Positions 1-9,509 of a stretch of 64,000 nucleotides of DNA are shown here, in pieces. Origin of the DNA: Helicostylum pulchrum (Eukaryota > Mucoromycota > Mucoromycetes > Mucorales > Mucoraceae); the NCBI GenBank assembly GCA_025677825.1, contig JAIXMO010000017.1, positions 124,001 through 188,000 of the forward strand. The letters are read 5' to 3'. Each line of letters starts with the position of its first letter. Position 1 is the stretch's first letter. The position numbers were made by a program, and so were the translations under genes. The notes beneath the pieces were generated by a model, which searched no databases, had not been told where the DNA came from, and was given only the letters and a program-made list of their open reading frames with translations.

Positions 1-674
1 TGCATACTACGGGTAAGTTTTAATATTTTAAAAATTATATCAAGGGAGTATAAATTAAATTAATTTTATTTTTTAGTCTTAATGAAATCGGTAAGCCTAA
101 AAAGGGTGAAACCCTTTACGTTTCAGCAGCAGCTGGAGCCGTTGGTCAACTTGTTGGTCAATTCGGTAAAGCTTTGGGATTACACGTTGTTGGTTCAGCC
201 GGTAGCGATGATAAGGTAGATTACCTCAAGACTATTGGTTTTGACGAAGCATTCAACTACAAGAAGGGAGATATTGAAGAAAACTTGCATAAATATTGTC
301 CTAACGGTATTGATATCTACTTTGAAAGCGTTGGTGGTAAGATGCTTGATGCTGTCTTGGCTGTTGCTAATAATTTTGCTCGTGTTATTGCATGTGGTAT
401 GATCTCTCAATATAACCTCTCCAAGCCTGAACCCATCTACAATGTCATCAATATTGTTACCAAGAGAATCAAGTTTGACGGTTTTATTATTATGGATCAT
501 GCTAGTCAGTATGAAGAAAAGTTCTTGAAGGAAGTCACTCCTCTTCTTGTTAACGGTAAAATCAACTACAAGACTGATATTGCTGAAGGTATTGAAAAGA
601 CCCCTGAAGCTTTAATTAAGGTTCTTCGTGGTGAAAACTTTGGTAAACAAGTTATTCATGTCGCCGACTTATAA
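1..674 (+). CDS. MDR-family NADP-dependent oxidoreductase (prostaglandin/2-alkenal reductase-like), 3' part
   Basis: The last roughly 200 residues of a zinc-independent medium-chain dehydrogenase/reductase are visible; the 5' end lies outside the window. Exon 1 enters at base 1 and ends at 12; an intron (13-76, GTAAGT...TTTTTAG) interrupts a Gly codon, and the last exon runs 77-674. The join reads AYYGL-NEIGKPKKGETLYVS, followed by the NADPH-binding AAAGAVGQLVGQ glycine-rich turn of a Rossmann fold and the family motif YFESVGG. Members reduce the C=C bond of alpha,beta-unsaturated aldehydes or ketones with NADPH in the cytosol. No structural zinc cysteines are seen in the visible part. The substrate cannot be read from sequence; quinone or curcumin reductase-type activity is equally possible. 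Confidence 0.88.
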
Positions 675-755
675 ATTATATTCCCCCCTTCTCTCTCTCT
701 TTCTCTTGCACATAGTTAAATAAATAAATAAAAAATCTTTTTACTTGGGTATATT

Positions 756-1196
756 TTATTTGTCTTTTTCTGTCACGACTTTGACTTCCTGGTCTATTCG
801 TGTTTGATAGTAATCGCCTTTCAACGTCTCTAACGCTTCCTGTCGAATTGTATTATAGATACCAGCTCTAATAGAATAAGAATAAAGAAATAAATGTAAA
901 TGTAAAATATGTTCTACCTTTCTAATTCTGCAGAAACGATTTCATGAAATGAAGAAGATTCTTTTTCAATTAAAGTAGGATCGTTAGCAATCATGTCTTC
1001 CATGAACAATTTCAACTTGTTTAAAAACTTTTGTCCTTCTTCCTACAACAGCAACAAAAATGAGACATTAGGTTTAACTAACTTATTAAGCGAATGTATA
1101 CTTTATACCATTTTGAAATTCGATTAATAACCGTTTTCTCAAGTCCGCAAAGACGCCATTTTTCTTTAATTGTAATACGGTATCTTCTGGTTGCAT
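756..1196 (-). CDS. BOD1/SHG1-domain protein
   Basis: Three exons on the minus strand: about 1196-1109, 1042-918 and 867-756. The protein of about 100 residues has a helical N-terminus (LQLKKNGVFADLRKRLL), a middle EEGQKFLNKLKLFMEDMI, and an end reading AGIYNTIRQEALETLKGDYY. This order matches the BOD1/SHG1 fold (short chain, FDxLRKxLL, then a C-terminal helix). In yeast SHG1 belongs to the COMPASS H3K4 methyltransferase; in animals BOD1 inhibits PP2A-B56. The second splice junction (AG|A) is clean, but the first intron (donor near 1108, acceptor at 1043) does not keep the frame at the canonical sites visible, so the exon 1 boundary is uncertain or the gene carries a small lesion. The gene is tail-to-tail with the upstream oxidoreductase (82 bp apart). 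Confidence 0.6.
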
Positions 1197-1579
1197 TTTT
1201 TTTTTATATTTATTTAAGAAAAAAGGGTCTACAACTGAAAAAATAGATATAAATTGATTTTTGACCAATCAAGTCTTTAACAGGAGAATATGTTATTTTT
1301 TCCATGCTTCACCAACCATCTAATATCTTCAACCGCTTCTGATTCAATTTCTCCAGGTAAAAATGTCTCATTACATCTTTTGTTTCTTAGATATCGCGTA
1401 CGTTTTTTTTATACATAAGTCAAAAACACATTTCCGACTTTGATGGTTCGATAAAGTTACACCAGACTTACTTAAAATCAAACTTAAAAAAGTGACTTAT
1501 CTCCCGTAAATGTATACATTGTTTATATAATTTTGCTTTTCTTCCTTTTTTCTCTTTTCTACTGCAGTTTTTTTTTTAC
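1197..1579. other. Intergenic, divergent promoter space
   Basis: AT-rich DNA between the minus-strand BOD1-like gene and the plus-strand homeobox relic. It holds T-runs and no convincing coding segment or RNA gene. Confidence 0.5.
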
Positions 1580-2434
1580 ATGTCGAAAAGAAAGTATAGT
1601 AACAAAGACGCTTCTACTAACGAAGAGAAAGTCTCTATCAAAGAAGAGGAAGTCTTGATCAAAGGAGAAGAAGAAGTCTTTACTGGCAAAGAAGAAGTCT
1701 TTACTGGCAAAGAAAAAGACTTTATCAACGAAGAAAAATTCTTTATCAAAGAGGAAGAAGTTTTCACTAAGGAAGAAAATCTCATTCTGTTAGCAGAAAG
1801 CGAGGCGTTTAACCCAGAACAAACTATCAATGTAAGAAAAGGACTTGACAGCAATCCTAACCCTACAACAACAACAAAATAGGTAATAAACTGGCTAATG
1901 AGTTTGGAGTGAAATTTGACCGTATAAAGAAATGGTTTTTAACTACAAGATATAGGGAAACTCAAAAATACCAGGAGACATAAGAGAAAGACTTCAAAAA
2001 CGCGTAGGTCGAAGACATCTCGTACCAGGAGAGAGTCTTACGCCTGAAAAAATCAAAACTCTAGAAAAAAAATATAAAGAAAATCCTTATCCTGAAAAAG
2101 AAGAAAGATATAAACTGGCTAACGAGTTTGGAGTAAGATTTCAATGTGTAGACAGATGGTTTACATTTAAAAGATACAAGAAAAATTCAAGCAAACAAAA
2201 AAATTCCCCAAGAAGAATACCTTTCGGATCAAGAGAGAGATTAACACGGGGGGGGGGGAAACCCAAATTCTGGAAAAACAATTCAAAGATGCTTACCCTG
2301 AAAAAGAGATAAAAAATAAACTAGCTGACGAGTTTGGATTGAAAGCTGACTGTATTGACAAATGGTTTTCGAATAGAAGATATAGGGAAAGTTTAACATC
2401 ATCTCTCGTACTAAGAAAGAAGTTTATAATTTAA
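1580..2434 (+). pseudogene. Broken multi-homeodomain gene (three homeodomain-like units in three frames)
   Basis: An open start at 1580 encodes an acidic Lys/Glu-rich leader with a repeated EEVFTGKE motif (100 codons to a stop at 1880). Homeodomain-like units follow. Unit 1 starts in the leader frame (PEQTINV...NPNP) and continues after a one-base shift as NKLANEFGVKFDRIKKWF, to a stop at 1981. Unit 2 (about 2004-2245) reads PEKIKTLEKKYKENPYPEKE then LANEFGV and DRWF. Unit 3 (about 2258-2434) ends in DKWFSNRRYRES, very close to the recognition-helix signature WFxNRR. The reading frame differs for each unit, and an 11-G run (2248-2258) sits at the unit 2/3 junction. Homeodomains bind DNA in the nucleus. 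Introns could explain some shifts, but no clean phase-matched GT-AG pair was found, so decay is preferred. Confidence 0.7.
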
Positions 2435-4313
2435 ATAAATATCCCTTAAAAATGTATTTTACTTTTATATTTCTCTCAATGGTTTGTGCAAAGACCAGAA
2501 GCTATTGCATATAATTATCGTTGCAGTCCGATAATTCTAACATTATTTTATTTATTTTTTCAATAAATAACCGAAACTATACGCAAACCTCACTGTGGCA
2601 ACGGTGCTCACTATACCATATCACGACCATCGCTAGTAATGCTGGATGAAAAATACCTTTTGATTGAAGATAGCTGAGCGCGGGAATTTTTTTCGCTGGA
2701 GTGTTGACTCCTACATTGTGCTTTAGAAGAACATCCACGAGAATGAGTATTTGCTTGATGAACTTCTGGATCTTCCCGAAGCTCTATTGCAATTACTAAC
2801 GATGAAGAAAGAACTACAATCCGTCGCTGATAAAATAATCAAGGAAACAAAGCCGATACATACTGTAGAAGGCTCTTTCAATCGCTGACTTCGTTGTGCC
2901 TGGTACACTCCTCCTCGAGACCAAGTCTCAACAGTGCCCCTCCGATAACTTGAACCTCCTCCTATAATTCCCGTATTCACCAAGGAAACTAGTACCTCTA
3001 CAGAACAACCTAACAAGAACATATTGAAGATGCGAGACAAATATGGATGGACCAAGCTTAATAATGGTCAGTTTTATAATATTTATACTAAAGAAACCGC
3101 AAATTAACATCCTCTAGCTTCAATCGTTTTTTATTTAATAAATTTATCATAACCTGTCTTTCTATGATTATATTTTGGATAAAGGTTTTGCGATTGGTAT
3201 ACAAGTCTATAAAAAGGTGCTATAGCAAAAGCTCGCCAGGAAAACGCAGTAAACACCAAGCCATAAACACCAATACTCAGCTTCTCCTGTTATAACATGA
3301 GCCAATCCTTTTGGATGGAATGCACTCCTTTTTTTTTAGTTGAATGGAATTTTTCGTTTACCTTTTTATGTCTTCGTTCTGACTGCCAAGAAACGAGACG
3401 TGTTTGTTCCATTGTTTCGTTCTCAGACAGGTTGGGTGTAAAATACACTTGCAGTTAGGTCCTCTTATCGAAAGCTATTTTATACCAAATGGACGCTACA
3501 ATATATGACTGACATCTTCTTCATTTTTCACCGCATAAAAAATTAGCTGACAATTATTAGAAGTTCTACATACGAAAATATAGGCCACTAAATAAAGCCA
3601 AACCGACATTATTTTTAAAGGAGAGCGCATTTGTTACACGCACAAGATCATCTCCTCTCACTTTTGGGTAGTTATCAAAAGATACCCTCCATAGACATCC
3701 AATTTTTTAGAAAATCATCTTTCTTGTCATACTTTGGAATGGAGACTGGGGCTGTGATTTATCCGAGCGAATAGCGAAGATAACAAACGAATTAACCAGA
3801 TTGTAAAAAGGGTCTACCTTTACCACTAATAGAAAATCTTGAGTCTTTGCTTTTCATATAAAATACTTATATGCTTAACACATATATTGTTTAGAAAGTA
3901 TTCCACTATTGATGATAATAAGGATGATGAATCAAAAGTAAGTATTTAAAATTTTATGATGGATCATTTATTCAACGACTTGTCTTTATTAAAGTATGAG
4001 TCCAAGCGATGTATAATTACAGCGGGACTTATATCAGTTAAAAGAGAATGAGGAATAAGAAATCGATTCACAAAGAATAAAATAAAATAGAGTTTATATG
4101 CTAAAAGCAGTGAAGTTTCTGCAATTAATCCTAGGTCTGTTGTTCTCCAAAAGATGTTATAAAACAAATTCGAATTGATCAGAGAGGAATTATAAAGAGA
4201 AAACCTAGGAAAACCAAGCAGGATATTTAGTAAACTTATTTATTACCAAGAACTTTCGTTCCTGTTTTGATTTAAAAAAGAAAAAAAAATCCAAGGTTTG
4301 TGTTACCTTAAAT
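2435..4313. other. Long gap with weak coding traces
   Basis: Mostly non-coding. A plus-strand stretch at about 2725-2895 reads as a Leu/Glu-rich helix (ENEYLLDELLDLPEALLQLL) and stops at TGA. About 2960-3105 reads another short open piece (MRDKYGWTKLNNGQFYN) after further stops. The two could be remains of one small gene of unknown family. The remainder (3110-4313) shows nothing recognisable; one end of the neighbouring Harbinger relic may lie here, but no terminal inverted repeat was identified. Confidence 0.3.
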
Positions 4314-5588
4314 TTAACGAAGCGTAGCAATGTATACATGCTTCGTGATGAATCGCCATCTAGCAGAAAGCAATCCGAATGCCTTTTCGATTGTCATTCT
4401 TGCGGACGAATGGACTTTGTTGAACTTCTTTTGGCAATAGCATTAGAAGTATTACCAGCGGACTCTATTGTTGGATACGGGACAATTATGTTACGCGAAA
4501 GAGCATAATAGGCAAAATCTAGAAAATTCATATATATAAATACTTTAAAAACAATGTATACAATTATCAATAATTAATGGTTAAACAGTTTTCTACCTGC
4601 GAGAATGTATCCATCAGAGGAAAAAAAAGGTTCGTGGATGTTGCAAGAATACTGCGAATATTTCGGTCCATTTAAACGCAGCAGCATCATGGGTACGACC
4701 TATTTAATGTTATCAGCATGGTGGTGGATATTAAATAAATTAGTTATAAACCATACCCGAGTCCCCTACACGAATATATGTGAAACGACATTTATCGTCA
4801 CATATGGCTGTCGGTTTCATGGCAAAGTTTCCTTTTCTATTACGCCAGCGTTCTGCATGAACCCTGGGAGATTCAATGTCCACATTTCTACCATCGAGTG
4901 CCCCAATAACATTTGGCAAACGATGGGTAGATACATGTGTATATACATGTGGCCATTCAAAACCGGTCTGTATCGCCTGAACCCTTTCTTGTTCAACAGG
5001 TCAACTAATTACATTTCCGTAAACTCCTTCAATTGCAACGAGTGTTCTTCTAAAAAAGTTCATGCAACTTCCGTGTGATACACCCAAACCAGCGTTACAC
5101 ATTCTGTATCCAAAATGACAGTTAGCTAACCGCCAGATAGCACAAGAGATTTGGATATACACTGGTATACTATTGTGCGCTCTCAAATAAAAAACTGCAT
5201 GTTGGCTGAGATCGTTAACCAGTCTTTCAAAGCTGGTAAGGTTCATTCGGTACATTGCGCGAAAACTCGTATGCGGGTTGTTGTCGTCTGCAAGAAATGG
5301 GTGAGTAATCGTCCAATATTGAAGGTCTCTACATAATATATTTCCTGTTGATGGGATAGCACGAGTTGATCGTGTGCCAACTATCATGAAAGGCAATGCA
5401 TCAAAGAAAGAAGGTGGGTCAAAAATAACAGAATAGTGATAAAGAAATGCTTCTCGAAGCAAGTTGGTTTCCATTTCATGTGCAATAAGGTAATATTCAT
5501 GATTTGAGGAAACTGAGTCTATGAGTAGCACTGTTTGTTCGTAAAGACCGATAAACTCGACCCTGAGTGATTCTTCGCAAGTAGACAT
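4314..5588 (-). mobile_element. PIF/Harbinger transposase relic (HARBI1-like DDE nuclease)
   Basis: The minus strand from ATG 5588 (or upstream ATG 5621) encodes the HARBI1-like N-terminal part: FRAMYRMNLTSFERLVNDL, then IPVYIQISCAIWRLANCHFG, then GVSHGSCMNFFRR. After an in-frame TGA near 5001 the same frame continues into the DDE domain: RLPNVIGALDGRNVDIESP (first Asp), NRKGNFAMKPTAICDD, then FTYIRVGDSG. A plausible intron (GTATGG...AAATAG) joins GDSG to RTHDAAAF (second Asp); a second intron joins YILA to DFAYYALSRNIIVPYP (third acidic position). A frameshift near 4400 precedes MTIEKAFGLLSARWRF, and the frame stops at 4314. One nonsense codon (possibly CGA to TGA) and one frameshift make it inactive. 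No terminal repeats or accompanying MADF/Myb ORF were found. Confidence 0.82.
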
Positions 5589-5756
5589 TTTAAATAAAAA
5601 GAGGCTAGAGGATACTGGCATATTTGTAGTTGAAAAAAAATGGAAGAAGGTTGCCGTGTCCTTCTTACTTGCGTAGAAGACGAAACTTTTTTTATATGCA
5701 TATTAAGGCTAAGGAAAGGGAATCATAAACCGTTAGTCTTTTGATGCAAATAACGG

Positions 5757-6410
5757 GTGGGCGCTTACTTACATGAACAAATGAATCAACTGTATGTTTT
5801 TATAATCCTCCGTAATAACCTAGAATTCTTTGACGCTTCGTGTGTTCTACACATTTATTATTCCACGTGTAAATGGGGAACTAGTGATACTGTGGATTGG
5901 CTATTTGATATTCTTCGATTATGTCCTGTAATGAAAGAAATCACGCTATTATTCATGTCATCTATTTCACCAAGTGATTATACAACAAAGTATCTTTCTG
6001 TAAAAAAGTTGACTGAAGTCGACGGTCCTGCAGAATATAATTTTCTCAATTATGTATCTTTAAACTTTCCCTACCTCCAGCTACTTTCTTTGAACTTTAG
6101 GTGTACTGATGATGAAAACATAGAGTCTATAAAGATCGATATGCCTCATACGTCTCTTAATCTGCTAACATGTAAAGAAGATCCATCTAGTATTAGGTTT
6201 TTTAAAGGTGCAGAAGTTTATATAAAACTGAAAACAGACGAAGGGTTGATGTATTTCGTGGGTAATAGACATATGTTGTTCGTAATAGATTCCGAACACT
6301 ATATTTCGTCTTAGAAGCTTATTCGACTTGATATAACTTGTAAAAGCTTGAAGGAACTCAGGATAAGAAGACGTTTGGCTCCGAAATTTGATTCCAATTT
6401 GGTTTTTTAA
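5757..6410 (+). pseudogene. F-box/LRR-like protein fragment
   Basis: An open frame from 5757 gives about 185 residues, including WLFDILRLCPVMKEITLLFM and LNYVSLNFPYLQLLSLNF, the hydrophobic, LRR-like spacing seen in the C-terminal halves of large fungal F-box families. A TAG at 6312 interrupts the frame; the same frame continues for about 31 codons (LIRLDITCKSLKELRI) to TAA at 6408. No F-box (LP..hh..Ih..L) is present upstream, so the fragment lacks its N-terminus and carries one nonsense codon. Assignment rests on general pattern rather than a diagnostic motif. Confidence 0.45.
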
Positions 6411-7329
6411 CTTTTTTTACAATCATAAATTACAATAATAATTGTTAATAATCCACTTTTATTTTTAGCCCAGTGTGTTTGAAAGTATCAAGTTTAGCCT
6501 TTGACAGCAATCGCCTTTGCTCTTACTACCCAAGAAACGAGATTTTGTGTTCTATCGTTTTTTTTTTGTCGCATATTTTTGTATGTGAAAACAAAGACCA
6601 ATATGATGATGGGTCAAATAAATAAAAAAAGTACACCAGTTTCCTCGTTCTGGGATCAGCACTCCTCCAGCTTAAAAACCGTATCTTTTAACCATAAATT
6701 ATTTGTCAGAAAAACGCAAGATTTTCTTGAAGAAGCTGTAAAGAAATATACATCAAAAAGGAAATTGGCTAGTTCCTCATCATCATTATCTGGTTCATCT
6801 TTATCACTTTGGCGCTTTTTCTATTATTTTTTTTATTCTGTCATTTAACAAATTACTATTCCTCATGTATATAAGGGTCATATTTAACTTTTTTATTTAT
6901 TTACCTCTTTTTTTTTTAAACAACTCAACATAACGAACCTTAGTGGTAAGATTTAATAAACTTTTTTTAATAACTTTTTTTTTTAACAAACTATAAACTT
7001 TATAGTTGGTTCTTTATTTCAATAAATTAGTCTTTTTATCTCAAAACTTCGAAACTATTACTGGCAACATAGATCAAAATAAAGGCGATCGCATGTCATG
7101 ATAAATTTATGGTAAACGAAGATAATCTCACACCCCGTCAAAGAAAATAATGTCTGCTGGCCTCTCCTCAATACTTGACTTAACCGATCAATCTTTTGGG
7201 TTCAAACGTCCAAATGGCGTGTTCTAGATACTGCTATTTGCAATACAATTAAGACTGTACGCAGTACGCTAGGCCTCTCAGGGACTATGAATGTGTTATT
7301 GATTATGTAAACCAGCCGAAGAAAAAGTT
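6411..7329. other. AT-rich gap with an unsupported short ORF
   Basis: Contains a 115-codon open stretch (6501-6848) that starts in a T-rich region, ends in a hydrophobic low-complexity tail, and resembles nothing known. Around 7150 a short frame (MSAGLSSILDLTDQSF) may be the start of the broken gene that follows. Otherwise T- and A-runs. Confidence 0.3.
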
Positions 7330-7961
7330 TAATAAATCTGACAACCTTAAAGCAGCAATTTATAAAATCATAAAGTATATTCTAAATATAATAGATAATT
7401 ACAGTCATTTGGTAAATAAGAATGAGAGTGGCGGTCTCCTTAGACCGTCTCAAAAACCCCTTCTGTAGTAATAGTGCTTTGCGCTTAATCTGGCCTTATA
7501 TACCAGAGCTGTTATTGCCACCAAAAGGTTTAATTCGCGTTGTTACTGGAGAAACTGAATACAATTACTCCACCGAAAGTAAGAAGGAGCGATATCCTTT
7601 AGTAAAATCAGTTCACGGATTCAAGATCAATATAAGAATTGTGGTACAAGTTGAAGAAGAAGATATTGATGTTGCTGTCGGTGAATGCGCGAAAAACAAT
7701 GATGATAACAAGGCTATTAATGTTAATCCTAAGCTACTTCGTGAATCTAAAGATACTATCGATGGTTTAGTAAACATTCTGAAAAAAGCCGACGATGAAG
7801 TCATATCTTATATTATGCAAATAACTGGTTCCTCTTGCGCTCTTTCTACAATGCATCTTGCAGCAAATGGTCTATACGTTGCAAAGCATAGACATACTTT
7901 CAATATTCTGCATAGCTTAAATTTGATCTTATTTACTATGAGCAACTCGTCCATCCACTAA
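7330..7961 (+). pseudogene. Broken lineage-specific gene, family A
   Basis: Two overlapping frames carry parts of one protein. About 7330-7460 reads NKSDNLKAAIYKIIKYIL and 7422-7961 reads an uninterrupted 179 codons with KLLRESKDTIDGLVNILKKA, YIMQITGSSCALSTMHL and GLYVAKHRHTFNI. A frameshift near 7440 separates them. The order 'resK..ld.l...., qi.Gs......l...glYv....f.ip' recurs in the second relic of this window (24.2-24.7 kb), which suggests one family. I know this arrangement only as hypothetical proteins in mucoralean-type genomes, from memory; function unknown. The end at 7961 also looks truncated. Confidence 0.5.
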
Positions 7962-8119
7962 ACCTATTAGCACGCCTACAAAGTATACTTGATAAATATA
8001 CACTATGCAACCTCTGCAGCTGAGTAAAAAAAACCTATATAGACGACGTCATTTATTTGAGCTATAAAATTGTGTAATTCAACTTTTTATTTTTTTCTTT
8101 TTTAAAACAAAACGTAAAT

Positions 8120-9343
8120 ATGGATCAACCTAGTGGAATTAAAGTAGTTGACGCCGAGCCTCAACAAGCACCTAACGGACAAGCTTCATCTATGAATGCC
8201 AATGCTCTCTTAAATAATACTTTGGATGGTTTTGCCAGCTTGAGTTCTCGTTTTAATCCTTTTGCACAAAAGCTTAATAAGGGACTTGGTCAAGTGAGAC
8301 AGGTAAAAAAAACATATATAAAAAAAATGCCAAGCTTTTAAAAAAAGTGTGTTTCTAATTTTTTTTTTTTTGCTTAGTATGCTCAAGAAAAGTTAGGTAC
8401 AGCAGAGAATGTTACAGAATTACCTCAAGAGTACAAGGATTTAGAAAAGGTAGAAATTTGATAAGGGAGAAAAAAAAGAAGATAAAATACTAACATATTA
8501 TCATTATGAAGCGTCTTGACGCTGTTCGTACCGTTCAAGCCAATTTACTCAAGGTGTCTCGTACCTACAGCAACTCATCTTACGACTACCCAGTCCAACT
8601 TCAAGAATCTTTGATTGGTATGACAAACACTGTGACCCGCGAGATCCAACATTTAGCATTATCCTCCACCACATCAGCCGCCGATCGTGCAGCCACCGCA
8701 CCTACCACTCCCGCTACCACCATCGCAGAAGAGCCCAAGACGTTACTTCACGGTCTTGCTCGTGTTGCAGCCCAAGGTTCCGAATCCATTGGTATTGATG
8801 AACCTTTAGGTACCGCTTTATTTAAATACGCCACCATTACCGAAAAGGTAGCTGATGCTCGTGTTAAGATGGATCACCAGATTGTTGAAAAGTTCAATAA
8901 GCCAGTTCAAAGCACTTTGAACTCTTCGATTGAACAAGCCCTTAAGGCTAGACGTAACGTACAATCCATCCGTTTATCTCTTGACGCATGTAAAGCAAGA
9001 TACAGATCTGCTCGTCCTGAAAGATCCGAGGTGGCTAGATTGGAAGTTGAACAGGCTGAAGATCAATTTGTTGCTGCTGTTGAAGAAGCTACCAACTTGA
9101 TGAAGGCTGCCCTTGAAAACGTAAGTATTATATAGAATGAGAGAGATATTGGGTAACTAATATTATATATATATGTATATATATGTGTGTGTGTAGCCTG
9201 AACCTTTCCGTAATTTGGCTGATTTGGTCGCTACTCAACTTCAATACTTTAAGGAAGCACAAGAGCTTTTATCTGATCTTGCACCTGAATTAGATGAAAT
9301 TCAAGTTACTCAAGAATCATTGTATAGAAACAACCGTGCTTAA
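8120..9343 (+). CDS. GVP36: BAR-domain protein, GVP36-like
   Basis: Four exons join in frame: 8120-8302, 8378-8449, 8512-9120 and 9197-9343 (stop TAA 9341), giving 336 residues, close to the 326 of yeast Gvp36. After a short N-terminal segment (LSSRFNPFAQKLNKGLGQVRQ, probably an amphipathic helix) comes the helical BAR region with LPQEYKDLEK, KRLDAVRTVQANLLKVS and KMDHQIVEKFNKPVQ, then YRSARPERSEVARLEVEQAE, ending with ELLSDLAPELDEIQ. BAR dimers sense and bend membranes; Gvp36 acts in late-Golgi/endosome traffic, endocytosis and vacuole shape. The window's family member has an Ala/Thr-rich insert at about residues 140-160. It is the first of three head-to-tail housekeeping genes. Confidence 0.85.
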
Positions 9344-9509
9344 ATCACCTAAAAAAAATAAAATATTTTGTATAATCCTTTATAGAGCTTTTTTTTTCAA
9401 CCTTGTTTCTTGTGTTACATAATCGTCGCTTTTGTAACTTTTCATATTTGTAAACTTATCACATGAAATTGAGTTCCCAATTATTTCTTCCTTTCTTTTA
9501 ATTGCCAAA

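Noticed and set aside
1576..1854. 92-codon Ser-rich minus-strand frame
   Set aside because: Exact antisense of the repetitive acidic leader of the homeobox relic; composition artefact.
2723..3110. Two minus-strand frames of 110 and 60 codons
   Set aside because: No conserved pattern; weak coding traces are on the other strand.
4605..5078. 157-codon plus-strand frame
   Set aside because: Antisense of the Harbinger DDE region, whose motifs are on the minus strand.
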